From assembly GCF_013185915.1 (NCBI RefSeq), contig NZ_JAAZUH010000001.1, forward strand, positions 992,001 through 1,056,000: a stretch of DNA of 64,000 bases. Reading direction: 5' to 3'. Shown piece by piece: positions 7,447 through 18,138 of this stretch. Source of the stretch: Stenotrophomonas bentonitica. Its GTDB lineage: Bacteria > Pseudomonadota > Gammaproteobacteria > Xanthomonadales > Xanthomonadaceae. A model generated the notes under the pieces. That model was not told the DNA's origin. It searched no databases and saw only the letters and a program-made list of their open reading frames with translations. Positions within the stretch are counted from its first letter, which is position 1; the number at the start of each line of letters is the position of its first letter. The position numbers were made by a program, and so were the translations under genes.

Positions 7447-9309
7447 TCAACGTCCGCGTAGGAACCAGCGGTCGATTTCCGCCAGTGAAAAACGGGCCCA
7501 GGTCGGCCGGCCGTGGTTGCACTGGCCGGACCGTTCGGTAATTTCCATGTCGCGCAGCAGCGCGTTCATTTCAGGCAGGGTCAGCCGCCGGTTGGCGCGC
7601 ACCGCACCGTGGCAGGCCATGGTCGACAGCAGCTCGTCGCGCGCGCTGGCGATGCGCCGGCTCTGCCCGTGTTCGCGCAGGTCGGTCAGCACGTCGCGCA
7701 GCAAACCTTCCGGTTCGGCATTGGCCAGCAGCGCGGGAATGCTGCGCACATGCAGCGAGCCGGGACCGGAGCGGGTGATTTCGAAGCCCAGCGCGGTCAG
7801 CGTTTCCGCTTCGCGCTCGGCGGTGTCGGCATCGCGCTCGCCCACCGCCAGGGTGATCGGCACCAGCAGCGGCTGCGCGTGCAGGCCGGTGGCATCGTGC
7901 GCGGTCTTCAGCCGTTCGTAGCCGATGCGTTCGTGCGCGGCATGCATGTCCACCACGATCAGGCCTTCGGCGTTCTCGGCCAGGATGTAGATGCCGTGCA
8001 GCTGCGCCACCGCGTAGCCCAGCGGCGGGACGCCGCTGTCGGCCGCGGTCACCGGCAAGCCCTGCTCGCTCGGCATTGGCGGCAGGCTGCTGTCGTCGCT
8101 GCCAGGCGGCCGCGCGTACAGCGCCGCGTATGCGGACGGCGCATCGGCCACGCGCAGGCCCAGCGGCGACTGCTGCGGTCGCCAGGCCTGGCTGCCCATT
8201 CCGCCACCGCCACCACCGCCGGCCAGCGCGTAACCGTTGCCGGCGGGCGCGGTGGCGTACATCGCGGCGGCCGCTTCAGCCACGCCTTCGGCGCTCGCGC
8301 CCACGGCGGTCATGCCGGCGCGGGTTTCGGCGAGCGCTTCCTTGAGCGTGCGGTAGACGAAGTCGTGGATCAGGCGCGAATCGCGGAAGCGCACTTCGTG
8401 CTTGGCCGGGTGCACGTTGACGTCGACGCGGGTCGGATCGAGTTCCAGGAACAGCACGTAGGCCGGCTGGCGGCCATGGAACAGCACGTCGCCATAGGCC
8501 ATCTTCACCGCATGCGCGACGCTGCGGTCGCGCACCGAACGGCCGTTGACGTACAGGTACTGCTGGTCGGTACTGGCGCGGGAATAATGCGGCTGCGCGA
8601 TCCAGCCATGCAGGCGCAGGCCGGCACCGCTGTGATCAACGCGCATGGCCTGGGTGGCGAAATCCTCGCCGAGGGTTTCGCCCAGGCGCGCATCCGAATA
8701 CAGATCGCCGGGCTTGTAGCGGCGCGACGGCTTGCCGTTGTGCGACACGCGCAGTTCCACATCGGGACGCGCCAGCGCCAGCGAGCGCAGCCATTCTTCG
8801 ATGTGGCCCAGTTCGGTACGTTCGGCGCGCAGGAACTTGCGGCGCGCGGGCACGTTGTAGAACAGCTCGCGCACTTCCACGGTCGTGCCCGGCGCATGCG
8901 CACGCGGCGTCACCTCGCCCAGCTTGCCGCCTTCGATCTGCAGCGCCGAGCCATGCTCGTCGCTGCGCCGGCGCGAGGCCAGCGTGAACCGGCTCACCGA
9001 GGCGATCGACGGCAGCGCTTCGCCACGGAACCCGAGCGTGGCCACGGCTTCAAGGTCATCCAGGCTGGCAATCTTGCTGGTGGCATGCCGCGACACCGCC
9101 AACGGCAGCTCCTCGGGCGCAATGCCGCCGCCGTCGTCGCGGATACGGATCAACCGCACCCCGCCCTCCTCCAGGTCGATATCGACCCGGCTGGCGCCGG
9201 CATCCAGCGCGTTTTCCACCAGTTCCTTGACCACCGACGCCGGCCGCTCCACGACTTCGCCGGCAGCGATCTGGTTGATGAGGATTTCGGGGAGTTGGCG
9301 GATGCTCAT
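7447..9309 (-). CDS. mutL: DNA mismatch repair protein MutL (endonuclease type)
   Basis: 620 residues. The N-terminal GHKL ATPase has [31 protein letters not shown] and [10 protein letters not shown]; residues about 340-420 are a low-complexity linker with a glycine run. The C-terminal domain carries [12 protein letters not shown], matching the nuclease metal-binding pattern DxHAxxExxxxE, plus ACHGA and CNHGRP, so this is a nicking MutL unlike the E. coli protein. It couples MutS recognition to strand removal. It lies in the conserved nnrD-tsaE-amiC-mutL order, separated from amiC by 312 bp of repeats. Confidence 0.95.
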   Translation of the reverse strand: MSIRQLPEILINQIAAGEVVERPASVVKELVENALDAGASRVDIDLEEGGVRLIRIRDDGGGIAPEELPLAVSRHATSKIASLDDLEAVATLGFRGEALPSIASVSRFTLASRRRSDEHGSALQIEGGKLGEVTPRAHAPGTTVEVRELFYNVPARRKFLRAERTELGHIEEWLRSLALARPDVELRVSHNGKPSRRYKPGDLYSDARLGETLGEDFATQAMRVDHSGAGLRLHGWIAQPHYSRASTDQQYLYVNGRSVRDRSVAHAVKMAYGDVLFHGRQPAYVLFLELDPTRVDVNVHPAKHEVRFRDSRLIHDFVYRTLKEALAETRAGMTAVGASAEGVAEAAAAMYATAPAGNGYALAGGGGGGGMGSQAWRPQQSPLGLRVADAPSAYAALYARPPGSDDSSLPPMPSEQGLPVTAADSGVPPLGYAVAQLHGIYILAENAEGLIVVDMHAAHERIGYERLKTAHDATGLHAQPLLVPITLAVGERDADTAEREAETLTALGFEITRSGPGSLHVRSIPALLANAEPEGLLRDVLTDLREHGQSRRIASARDELLSTMACHGAVRANRRLTLPEMNALLRDMEITERSGQCNHGRPTWARFSLAEIDRWFLRGR

Positions 9310-9340
9310 CGCGTGATGATAGCGAAATGCGCGCCCCAAC

Positions 9341-9363
9341 AGCCGGGCAGAGCCCGGCTCTAC
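9341..9363 (-). repeat. SMAG-like GTAG REP element
   Basis: The minus strand reads GTAGAGCCGGGCTCTGCCCG, the same stem as at 1464, just upstream of mutL. Confidence 0.65.
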
Positions 9364-9378
9364 CGCCTTTGGATGACT

Positions 9379-9509
9379 CACCTGCCAACTATCGAAGGGT
9401 CGGCGGGGGTGGGTTTGAGGGGGCACGAGCCGCATGGATGCGGCGATGAGCTTACATGGACGTACTTGCAGCGTCCCCCACAAACCCGCACCCGACGGCC
9501 CTGACCAGG
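9379..9509. repeat. Dispersed inverted-repeat element, short copy
   Basis: Nearly identical to both ends of the 1643-1849 element, in the same orientation, but lacking the roughly 80-nt three-hairpin insert. Arms pair imperfectly (9413-9425 with 9475-9487). With the flanking REPs it fills the amiC-mutL gap and must be crossed, or must hold the promoter, for mutL expression. Confidence 0.6.
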
Positions 9510-9551
9510 GAACCCCCGCACCCCAAGGCTGTTCGCCCAGATCCAACAGGG

Positions 9552-9573
9552 GCCGGGCAAAGCCCGGCTCTAC
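9552..9573 (-). repeat. SMAG-like GTAG REP element
   Basis: Minus-strand GTAG followed by agccgggctttgcccggc. Confidence 0.6.
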
Positions 9574-9596
9574 GCCATCTGTCGAATACCGAACCA

Positions 9597-9621
9597 AACA
9601 AAAACCCGCTTTCGCGGGCTT
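9597..9621 (-). terminator. Intrinsic terminator of amiC
   Basis: On the minus strand gcccgc-gaaa-gcgggt is followed by TTTTGTTT directly after the amiC stop. It would separate mutL from the upstream genes in this cluster. Confidence 0.8.
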
Positions 9622-11265
9622 TTATTTGCTACCCCCGGCAACCGTCCCGGCGGCGTCTATTTCGGCCTGGGCGCGGGCCGCGTAAAGCGTGCCTGGCGGA
9701 GGCTGGCGGCTGAAGAAGGTGTGTACGCCATCAAGCACCGCACCCGCGATCTGGCGCTGGTAGGCCGGGTCCATCAGGCGGCGCTCTTCGTCCGGATTCG
9801 AGATGAACGCCGTTTCCACCAGCATCGCCGGCATGTCCGACGTGCGCAGCACCGCGAAGTTCGCGCGCTCGATGTTCGGCTTGTGATTCTTGCCAATGCG
9901 CTTCAACCCACCCAGCACATGCCCCGCCGCATCTTCCGACGCCTTCATGTAACCGCTCTGCGCCAGGTCCAGCAGCACGTTGGCCAGCGTCCCCTCCGTC
10001 TGCTGCAGACGCACGCCACCGACCAGATCCGCCGCGTTTTCCTTGTCCGCCAGCCAGCGCGCACGCTGCGAAGACGCACCCTTGGTCGACAGCACATACA
10101 CCGACGACCCCGTCGCCGCGCGGTTTTCCGCCGCGTCCGCATGGATCGAAATGAAAATGTCCGCCTTCGCCGAACGCGCCTTCTGCGCACGCATCGGCAG
10201 CGGAATGAACACGTCCGTATCGCGGGTCAGGTACGCCTTCAGGCCCGGCGTCGCATTGACCTGGCGTGCCAGCTCACGTGCCACCGCCAGCGTGATGTCC
10301 TTCTCCCGCTTCCCGGTCGGCCCCACCGCACCCGGATCCTGGCCGCCATGGCCCGGATCGATCGCCACCACCAGCGGGCGCATGCCCGACTGCATCTTTA
10401 CCCGCGACGCATCGCTCGGCATCGCCGGACGCGGCGGTACCACCGTCGTCTGTACCGGCGTCGGCGCAGGCTGCGCAGGCGCCACTGCCGCCGTCGGCTG
10501 CCCGGCCAGGATCGCCGCCGGCGACGCCGCATTGCTGGCCGCGTTCGCCGTTCCGGCTGCGGCCACGTTGGTAGTCGTCACTGCGGTCGGTGCTGCCGGC
10601 GTCGGCACCGCCGTCGCCACACTCGCACTCGCCTGCTGCCGCACCGTAGCGGTCAGCAGCGCCGCCGCGCGGGCCGCATCAGCACGCGCCTGCGCCTGCG
10701 CAGCTTCGGCAGGCGTCGGCGGCAAGGTACGGGTCGTTTGAACAACGGGCGCCGGCGTCGGCTGCGCGGCCACCGGCGTCGACGCCGTCGGCGTCGTTGC
10801 AGGCGGCGTCGTTGCAGGCGCGGCCGCAACCGGCGCATTCGCCACAGGCGCCTTGGCCACGCTGGCCGGCGCATCGCCCGGCCACTCGATCACCAGCCGC
10901 GAATCCTGGCCCTGCTTCACCATCTGCGGCTTGAACGGCGCCACCGACTCCGCCAGGTCGAATACGACCCGGAACGTGCCCGGCACCGGCTGCCCGGTTC
11001 GCACCGCCGTGACCACACCCGTGGGCGCAGGCAGCTTCAGGTTGCGCACCGCGCTCGAATCCGGGAAATCCACCACCAGCCGGTTCGGACCGGACAGGCT
11101 CAGCGTCTTGTAACCACCGCTGCCGGCCAGCGCGATCTCCGCGCGGGTCCCGGTCGAACCGGTCTCCAGCGCCACCTGGCGGACCTCGCCAGCCCACGAC
11201 ATCGCGCTCGCCAGACAGAGTCCGACGGCGGCGCAGATGGCGGTGAGTGGTTTCCCCATTGGCAT
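9622..11265 (-). CDS. amiC: N-acetylmuramoyl-L-alanine amidase (AmiC type)
   Basis: About 547 residues: signal peptide (ending near MSWAGE), an AMIN domain (about 25-135) for septal peptidoglycan targeting, a long Ala/Pro/Thr-rich linker (about 140-300), and a C-terminal zinc amidase_3 domain with DPGHGGQDPGA, SIHADA and VETAFISN carrying the zinc ligands and catalytic glutamate. It cleaves the stem peptide from MurNAc during daughter-cell separation. The start is uncertain: the ATG at 11265, a second ATG at 11259 or a GTG at 11283 all precede the signal peptide. The linker is unusually long and low in complexity. Confidence 0.9.
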   Translation of the reverse strand: MPMGKPLTAICAAVGLCLASAMSWAGEVRQVALETGSTGTRAEIALAGSGGYKTLSLSGPNRLVVDFPDSSAVRNLKLPAPTGVVTAVRTGQPVPGTFRVVFDLAESVAPFKPQMVKQGQDSRLVIEWPGDAPASVAKAPVANAPVAAAPATTPPATTPTASTPVAAQPTPAPVVQTTRTLPPTPAEAAQAQARADAARAAALLTATVRQQASASVATAVPTPAAPTAVTTTNVAAAGTANAASNAASPAAILAGQPTAAVAPAQPAPTPVQTTVVPPRPAMPSDASRVKMQSGMRPLVVAIDPGHGGQDPGAVGPTGKREKDITLAVARELARQVNATPGLKAYLTRDTDVFIPLPMRAQKARSAKADIFISIHADAAENRAATGSSVYVLSTKGASSQRARWLADKENAADLVGGVRLQQTEGTLANVLLDLAQSGYMKASEDAAGHVLGGLKRIGKNHKPNIERANFAVLRTSDMPAMLVETAFISNPDEERRLMDPAYQRQIAGAVLDGVHTFFSRQPPPGTLYAARAQAEIDAAGTVAGGSK

Positions 11266-11347
11266 GGCTGAGGATTCAATCACCGCGCTGAATGAAATGC
11301 AACCGCTTTTTCCTTAATAATCCGTAACCTGGGGGTCTTTCCTACTG

Positions 11348-11835
11348 TCAGCCCACAGATAGGGCCTGCAAGTCGCCCCCTTGCGGCAGCCGTTCCAGCC
11401 ATTCATGTCCGGCGGCACTGACCGCCGAGAGCCGCGCGCGACGGCCCTGCCCCTCGATTTCCAGCGCCACGATCAGGTCCGTCGGCGGCAGCGCCCCGGC
11501 CCCGCGCTCCGGCCATTCCACCAGCCACAGCGACGCGCTGCCCTCGTCCAGCCCCAGGAAATCCAGCTCCTCGGCCTGGCCGATCCGGTACAGGTCCAGG
11601 TGCCAAGCCTCGTGCCCGTCGGCCAGCGGGTAGCGCTCCACCAGCGTGTAGGTCGGACTGCGGATGCCGCCCTCCACTCCCAGCGCACGCAGCAGCGCCC
11701 GCGCCAGCGTCGACTTGCCGGCGCCCAGGTCGCCCTGCAGCTGGACCACCGCATGCGGCGGGCGGGTCGCGGCCAGCCATTGACCCAGCAGGTCGGTGTC
11801 CTGCGGTTCGGCCAGGAAGAAATCGATCATCGGCA

Positions 11836-11836
<1 letters not shown>
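11348..11836 (-). CDS. tsaE: TsaE, tRNA t6A biosynthesis ATPase
   Basis: A 162-residue YjeE-type ATPase with the Walker A motif GDLGAGKST (about residues 39-47) followed by the family switch sequence RSPTYTLVERY and a YRIG/DFLGLDE segment. It works with TsaB and TsaD to form threonylcarbamoyl-adenosine at position 37 of ANN-decoding tRNAs. The start overlaps the nnrD stop by one base (TGATG), indicating translational coupling; the pairing is conserved in gammaproteobacteria. Confidence 0.93.
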
Positions 11837-12678
<842 letters not shown>

Positions 12679-12701
12679 GCCGGGATTCTATACTTGTCGC
12701 C

Positions 12702-13790
12702 ATGTCCGCGGTTCCCCTGCCCACGCCCGTCCACCTGCCACGCGCTGCCGAGCGCGTGCGCGCACTCGCGCGCGAACACGGCTTCCAGCGCTGCGGCATC
12801 GCCGGCATCGAACTGGGCGAGGACGAAGCACATCTGGCCGACTGGCTCGGCAAAGGCCTGTACGGCACCATGGAATGGATGGCGCGCCATGGCACCCTGC
12901 GTGCGCGCCCGGCCGAACTGCTGCCCGGCACCGTGCGCGTGATCTCGGTCGGCATGGATTACGGCCACAAGGACGACACCCAGGCCTGGGACACCCTGCA
13001 CGACGGCGACCGCGCCTACGTGGCGCGCTACGCGCTGGGCCGCGATTACCACAAGCTGATGCGCAACCGCCTGCAGAAGTTCGCCGACGCATTGGCGGCA
13101 GAGATCGGCGCGTTCGGCTACCGGGTCTTCGTCGACTCGGCACCGGTGCTGGAGCGTGCCCTGGCGCGCAATGCCGGGCTCGGCTGGATCGGCAAGCACA
13201 CCTGCCTGATCGACCGCCACGGCGGCTCGTGGTTCTTCCTGGGTGAGATCTACATCGACCTGCCGCTGCCGGTGGACACCCCAGCCACCGCGCACTGCGG
13301 CACCTGCACGCGTTGCATCGACGTGTGCCCGACCCAGGCCATCATCGCGCCGCAGCGGCTCGACGCGCGGCGCTGCATTTCCTACCTGACCATCGAACAC
13401 GATGGCGCCATTCCCGAAGACATGCGCGTGCCGATGGGCAACCGCATCTACGGCTGCGACGACTGCCAGCTGGTCTGCCCCTGGAACAAGTTCGCGCGGC
13501 GCACCGACGAACCGGATTTCCGTGCGCGCAATGATCTGGATACGGCAAGCCTGGCGCAACTGTTCGCGTGGGAAGAAGACGAGTTCCTGCGCCGCACCGA
13601 AGGCAGCCCGATCCGGCGCAGCGGACACGAACGCTGGCTGCGCAACATCGCGGTGGCGCTGGGCAACGCGCCCGGCCATGCCGAGACCCTGGCCGCGCTG
13701 CACTCGCGCGTTGAGCACTCCTCCGCGCTGGTGCGCGAGCACGTGCAGTGGGCACTGCAGCAGCACGCCACGCGCGGCAACGCCGGCTGA
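12702..13790 (+). CDS. queG: Epoxyqueuosine reductase
   Basis: A 362-residue cobalamin-dependent iron-sulfur enzyme. Two 4Fe-4S motifs are visible: CGTCTRCIDVCPTQAI and CDDCQLVCPWN; LERALARNAGLGWIGKHT and the FFLGEI segment are typical of QueG. A HEAT-like region follows to the C-terminus. It performs the last step of queuosine synthesis in tRNA. Only 23 bp separate its ATG from the divergent nnrD start, so the promoters must overlap the coding ends; a TATACT -10-like box at 12689-12694 would give a near-leaderless transcript. Confidence 0.94.
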   Translation: MSAVPLPTPVHLPRAAERVRALAREHGFQRCGIAGIELGEDEAHLADWLGKGLYGTMEWMARHGTLRARPAELLPGTVRVISVGMDYGHKDDTQAWDTLHDGDRAYVARYALGRDYHKLMRNRLQKFADALAAEIGAFGYRVFVDSAPVLERALARNAGLGWIGKHTCLIDRHGGSWFFLGEIYIDLPLPVDTPATAHCGTCTRCIDVCPTQAIIAPQRLDARRCISYLTIEHDGAIPEDMRVPMGNRIYGCDDCQLVCPWNKFARRTDEPDFRARNDLDTASLAQLFAWEEDEFLRRTEGSPIRRSGHERWLRNIAVALGNAPGHAETLAALHSRVEHSSALVREHVQWALQQHATRGNAG

Positions 13791-13857
13791 CCGCCGCCTG
13801 CACGCCGCGCGCCCGGGCATGCGACCATGGACGCCCGTTCGTACCGTTTGACCCGTC

Positions 13858-15192
13858 ATGGACCGCAGCGCGCAGATCCTCACGCCCAGCCAGCTCAACA
13901 TCCTGGCCCGCGACCTGCTGGAAGGCTCGTTCCCGTCGGTGTGGGTGGAAGCCGAGCTGGGCAGCGTGACCCGCCCCGCCTCCGGCCACATGTATTTCAC
14001 CCTGAAGGACGCGCGCGCGCAGATCCGTGCGGCCCTGTTCAAGCCCAAGAGCCAGTGGCTGAAGTTCGTGCCGCGCGAAGGCATGCGCGTGCTCGCCCGC
14101 GGCCGGCTGACGCTGTACGAAGCGCGCGGCGAGTACCAGATGGTGCTCGACCACATGGAAGAAGCCGGCGAAGGCGCACTGCGCCGCGCCTTTGAGCAGC
14201 TCAAGGCGCGGCTGGAAGCCGAAGGCCTGTTCGCGCCCGAACGCAAGCGTGCCCTGCCCGCCCACGTGCGCCGGCTGGCGGTGATCACCTCGCCCACCGG
14301 CGCGGCCGTGCGCGACGTGCTGAGCGTGCTGGAACGACGCTTCCCCCTGCTGGAAGTGGACCTGTTGCCCAGCCTGGTGCAGGGCGACAGCGCCGCCGCG
14401 CAGATCACCGCGCTGCTGCGCAGTGCCGACGCCAGCGGCCGCTACGACGTGATCCTGCTGACCCGTGGCGGCGGCTCGATGGAAGACCTGTGGGCATTCA
14501 ACGACGAGCAGCTGGCGCGCGCGATCGCCGCCAGTACGACGCCGGTGGTGTCGGCGGTCGGCCACGAAACCGACTTCAGCCTGGCCGATTTCGCCGCAGA
14601 CCTGCGCGCACCGACGCCGTCGGTAGCGGCCGAACTGCTGGTGCCCGACCAGCGCGATCTGCAGCTGCGCCTGCGCCGCCAGGCGGCACGACTTGTGCAG
14701 CTGCAACGGCACGGGCTGGGCCAGGCCATGCAGCGCGCCGACCGCGCCCTGCTGCGGCTCAATGCGCAGAGCCCGCAGAACCGCCTGCAGTTGCTGCAGC
14801 GCCGCCAGCAGGACCTGGCGCGCCGGTTGGCCGGCATCTGGCAGCAGCAGCACGAACGGCGCCTGGCGCGCCTGCGGCATGCCGCCGTGGTGTTGCGCAA
14901 CGGCCACCCTCAACGCCAGCTGGATGCGCTGGGGCAGCGACTGCAGCGCGCCCTGCCGCGCGTGGAAGCAGCGATGGCCCGGCAGCTGCAGCGCGACACC
15001 CTGCGCCTGCGCGCGCTGGCGCGTTCGATGGAAGCGGTGAGCCCGCTGGCGACGGTGGCGCGCGGTTACGCGATTCTTACGCGGGAAGACGACGGCCGCC
15101 TGGTGCGGTCGCCGTTGGATGTGGCGCCTGGGGATGCGTTGCAGGCGCGGGTGCAGGACGGGGTGATCGACGTGGTGGTCAAGGACCGTTGA
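13858..15192 (+). CDS. xseA: Exodeoxyribonuclease VII large subunit
   Basis: 444 residues of normal XseA architecture: N-terminal OB fold (about 10-105, with [21 protein letters not shown]), the catalytic region with [27 protein letters not shown] and [17 protein letters not shown] (roughly 140-260), then a long arginine/glutamine-rich coiled coil (about 265-390). It degrades single-stranded DNA in both directions together with XseB, which is not in view. It ends exactly where the convergent M48 protease gene ends, with no gap. Confidence 0.94.
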   Translation: MDRSAQILTPSQLNILARDLLEGSFPSVWVEAELGSVTRPASGHMYFTLKDARAQIRAALFKPKSQWLKFVPREGMRVLARGRLTLYEARGEYQMVLDHMEEAGEGALRRAFEQLKARLEAEGLFAPERKRALPAHVRRLAVITSPTGAAVRDVLSVLERRFPLLEVDLLPSLVQGDSAAAQITALLRSADASGRYDVILLTRGGGSMEDLWAFNDEQLARAIAASTTPVVSAVGHETDFSLADFAADLRAPTPSVAAELLVPDQRDLQLRLRRQAARLVQLQRHGLGQAMQRADRALLRLNAQSPQNRLQLLQRRQQDLARRLAGIWQQQHERRLARLRHAAVVLRNGHPQRQLDALGQRLQRALPRVEAAMARQLQRDTLRLRALARSMEAVSPLATVARGYAILTREDDGRLVRSPLDVAPGDALQARVQDGVIDVVVKDR

Positions 15193-16110
15193 TCACTGCA
15201 TGGCGGCCGACCCACCGGCCGTTTCGCAGAACCGTTGGCGGTATTCCATGGCCTTTGGCATCAATGCCTGCAGGTTCTGGATGCGGGTGCCCGGGTTCGG
15301 GTGCGTGGACGAGAATTCCGGCGGCGCCTGGCCGCCACTGGCCTGGCCCATGCGTTCCCACAGCGGTATCGCTTCGCGCGGGTCGAAACAGGCGGCCGCC
15401 GCCAGCATGAGGCCCACTTCGTCGGCCTGGGTTTCATGGCTGCGCGCGTAGGGCAACAGATACCCATAGCCCATCGCCGACATCACCATCTGCTGCTGCC
15501 CCGGGTCCATGCCACTGGCGGCACCGGCCATCTGCCCGATCTGGGTGAGCTTCTGCTGGGCCATGCGCTGGGCGCCATGGCGCAGCAGCGCGTGCGCGAT
15601 CTCATGGCCCATCACCACCGCCATCGCGTCCTGGGTCTGGGCCACTGGCACCAGCCCGGTGTACACCGCCATCTTGCCGCCGGGCAGGCAGAACGCGTTG
15701 GCCTGGTCGGACTGGATGACGTTGACCTCCCACTGGAAGTCACGCGAGAAGTGCGCCGGCTTCAACCCGTGTTCCTGCGCCAGCGAAGTCTCCACCACGT
15801 CGACCTTGCGGATCAGGCGTTCGGCAATGGCGCGCACATCGCGCGAGACCTGCGCGTTGGGGTCCAGCGGGCGTTCCTGCTGCAGGATTTCCTGGTAGGC
15901 CTGCAGGCCCATCGCCATTTCCTGGTCGGCATCGAGCGAGCTGTCGATCAGCACGCTTTCGCCGGTGTACGGGTCCACGCTGCGGTTGGAGAACCAGTAG
16001 AACGCGGCATAGCCGGCAAACGCCAGCAGGACCCACCAGCGGATGTTGCCGAACAAACCCGGGCGCCGTGCCCGTTGCTGCTGCTGACCGCCGAAGGGAT
16101 CGCTGCGCAT
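15193..16110 (-). CDS. Membrane-anchored M48 family metalloprotease
   Basis: 305 residues with one N-terminal transmembrane segment (about 23-42) and a periplasmic catalytic domain holding HEIAHALLRHG (zinc ligands and catalytic glutamate near residue 169) and the third-ligand motif HETQADEVG. This resembles the YcaL/LoiP/BepA branch but has a membrane anchor instead of a lipobox. A role in outer-membrane protein quality control is likely by family but not shown here. It is not operonic with the next gene, which ends 50 bp upstream. Confidence 0.82.
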   Translation of the reverse strand: MRSDPFGGQQQQRARRPGLFGNIRWWVLLAFAGYAAFYWFSNRSVDPYTGESVLIDSSLDADQEMAMGLQAYQEILQQERPLDPNAQVSRDVRAIAERLIRKVDVVETSLAQEHGLKPAHFSRDFQWEVNVIQSDQANAFCLPGGKMAVYTGLVPVAQTQDAMAVVMGHEIAHALLRHGAQRMAQQKLTQIGQMAGAASGMDPGQQQMVMSAMGYGYLLPYARSHETQADEVGLMLAAAACFDPREAIPLWERMGQASGGQAPPEFSSTHPNPGTRIQNLQALMPKAMEYRQRFCETAGGSAAMQ

Positions 16111-16160
16111 GCTGGTGGTTCCTGAGGGTTGAGGGAAATGCTACCGCCAAATCCGCCCGG

Positions 16161-18056
16161 TCAGATACCCCGGACCAGGCGGAACCCGATCCTGGCGCTG
16201 GTCGTGTCCGAATCCTGTGATTGTCGCCAGGCGGCCCGGGTCTGTTCCGGCGCGTTGGCCCAGTTGCCGCCGCGGATCACCCGCTGCCGGCAGCCCGGGT
16301 TGAACCAGGCCAGGCCGTCGGCCGGGGCGCGCCGGTAGCTGGCATGCCAGCAGTCGGCCACCCACTCGCTGAGGTTGCCGGCCATGTCGTGCAGGCCCCA
16401 GGCGTTGGGCTCGAAGGTGGCCACCGGGGCGGGGCCCCACCAGCCGTCGCCATAGCCGACGAAGGCGTTGAACCAGCGCCGGCCGGACGGCGAGACGTCT
16501 TCGCCGCCGGTGAAGTTGCCCGACAACGGCGGCGGCGTGCCCTCGTTGCCCCACGGATACCGGCCGCTGGTCCCGGCGCGCATGGCGTACTCGAATTCGG
16601 CTTCGCTGGGCAGCCGGTAGGAGCGCCCGGTCTGTTCGGACAGCCACATCGCGTAATGCTCGGCATCGCGCACGCTGACGTGCATCACCGGCGAGTTGGC
16701 GATGGCCGGGGTGCCGTCGTAGCCCGAGCGCCAGTCCACGCCGCTGCTGCGGGTGAAGTTGCCGCTGCGCTCGTCGTAGATGATCGAATGGCCGCGCCGG
16801 GTGGCGCGCGGGCGTGCGTTGCTGGCCTGCACGTAACGACGGTAGTCGGCCACGGTGACTTCGGTGATCGCCATGGCGAAACCGCGCTCGAAGCGTACGT
16901 AATGGGCCGGCTTTTCCGCATCGCTGGCGCCCAGCTCGCTGTCGCCCGCGCCCATCTGGAAGCCGCCGTGCGGGACCACGATCATCTGTGGGCCGCGGCC
17001 GCCGTCGCGCAGCGCGTCGCTGAACACCTGGCGCGGACGGAAGCTGCCGTAATGGGTGGCCAGCTCGATGCGCTCGCGCAGCTGGCCCACCACCGGATCG
17101 CCGGGCATCGCGATGCGCAGTGCGTCTTCCAGCTTCTCCCGTGCGGACTTGAGCCCCTGCGGCGTAGCGAGGTCACGCAGCCCCTGGTCGCGGAGGCGAA
17201 CCAGGGTCTGGGCACGGATGGCTTCGATCCGCTCGAAGGCGTCGTCAATGGTCGGCGCCGAGTCGCGCACCTTGGCCGCTTCGGCCAGCCAGGTCCCGGC
17301 GGCGGTGAAGTCGGCGCTGCGCGCGGCCGCTTCGGCGCGCCGGATCAGCGCGCTTTCGGCCGCGGCCAGGCCCTGCCGCGCACGCGGGCTGTCGGGCTGC
17401 AGCGCCAGCGCCTCGCGGAAGTTGGGAATGGCGCCGTCGCCGTCTTCGCCGACCCGGTCGGCGCGCAGGTCGTCTTCACCCGCACGGTTGTAGGCGATCA
17501 CCCGCTGCGCGAGTTCCACGCGGGACTGCAGCTGCCGCACCTTGGGATCGTCGGGCGCCAGGGTCAGCAGGACCAGCGCCATCTCGCCCGCCTCGGCCAC
17601 CGCCTCACGCTGCTTCAGCGGGCGCTCCAGCAGGGCCGAAGCGTCAATGAGCAGGCGCTGGCGGGCCTTGGCCAGCCCGGCCTGGGCCTGGCGATCCTTC
17701 GGGTCGCGCTCCAGCAGCGCCAGCCAGATCGGAATGGCATCGGCGGCCGTCGCATACAGCCGGTCTTCGGCCAGGGCCTTGTTCGCATCCCGCCGCGCCT
17801 GGGCCACGCCGTCGTCGGCAATGACCACCGCCGGCGGCTGCCAACGCTGCGCGGTCTCGGCCGCGTCTTCACCGCCAATGGTGACCTGGGCCGGCGCTGG
17901 GGCGGCGCGTTTGGCCGGTTTGGCCGGTGCCTTCTGCTTCGCCGGCTCGGCCTGGCGCGCCGTTGGCGGCGTCGGCGCAGGCGTGTCGGGCGAGCACGCG
18001 GTCGTGGCCAGCAGCAGCGCGGCCAGCAACAACGGGGCGGGGCCTGGAATACGCAA
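16161..18056 (-). CDS. Lipoprotein with TPR-like region and formylglycine-enzyme (SUMF1) domain
   Basis: 631 residues. A lipobox (LLLATTAC, cysteine near 21) is followed by an Ala/Pro/Lys-rich segment, then a helical region (about 75-330) whose periodicity resembles TPR/Sel1 repeats. Residues about 350-631 form a FGE-sulfatase domain: VPHGGFQMGAGD, ITEVTVADYRRYV, RLPSEAEFEYAMRAG, YPWGNE, GLHDMAGNLSEWVADCW and a terminal RGGNW/GFRLVR pair. The cysteine pair of true FGEs is not obvious, so it is probably a non-catalytic or ligand-binding member. No sulfatase gene is nearby. It diverges from rnd. Confidence 0.78.
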   Translation of the reverse strand: MRIPGPAPLLLAALLLATTACSPDTPAPTPPTARQAEPAKQKAPAKPAKRAAPAPAQVTIGGEDAAETAQRWQPPAVVIADDGVAQARRDANKALAEDRLYATAADAIPIWLALLERDPKDRQAQAGLAKARQRLLIDASALLERPLKQREAVAEAGEMALVLLTLAPDDPKVRQLQSRVELAQRVIAYNRAGEDDLRADRVGEDGDGAIPNFREALALQPDSPRARQGLAAAESALIRRAEAAARSADFTAAGTWLAEAAKVRDSAPTIDDAFERIEAIRAQTLVRLRDQGLRDLATPQGLKSAREKLEDALRIAMPGDPVVGQLRERIELATHYGSFRPRQVFSDALRDGGRGPQMIVVPHGGFQMGAGDSELGASDAEKPAHYVRFERGFAMAITEVTVADYRRYVQASNARPRATRRGHSIIYDERSGNFTRSSGVDWRSGYDGTPAIANSPVMHVSVRDAEHYAMWLSEQTGRSYRLPSEAEFEYAMRAGTSGRYPWGNEGTPPPLSGNFTGGEDVSPSGRRWFNAFVGYGDGWWGPAPVATFEPNAWGLHDMAGNLSEWVADCWHASYRRAPADGLAWFNPGCRQRVIRGGNWANAPEQTRAAWRQSQDSDTTSARIGFRLVRGI

Positions 18057-18138
18057 TTCGGGATCCTTCGGCGGGGCAGGTTCGACGTTAGGCTATTCTC
18101 CCTCACCTGAGCAAACCTGCAGTAGACGGAACCCCTAC

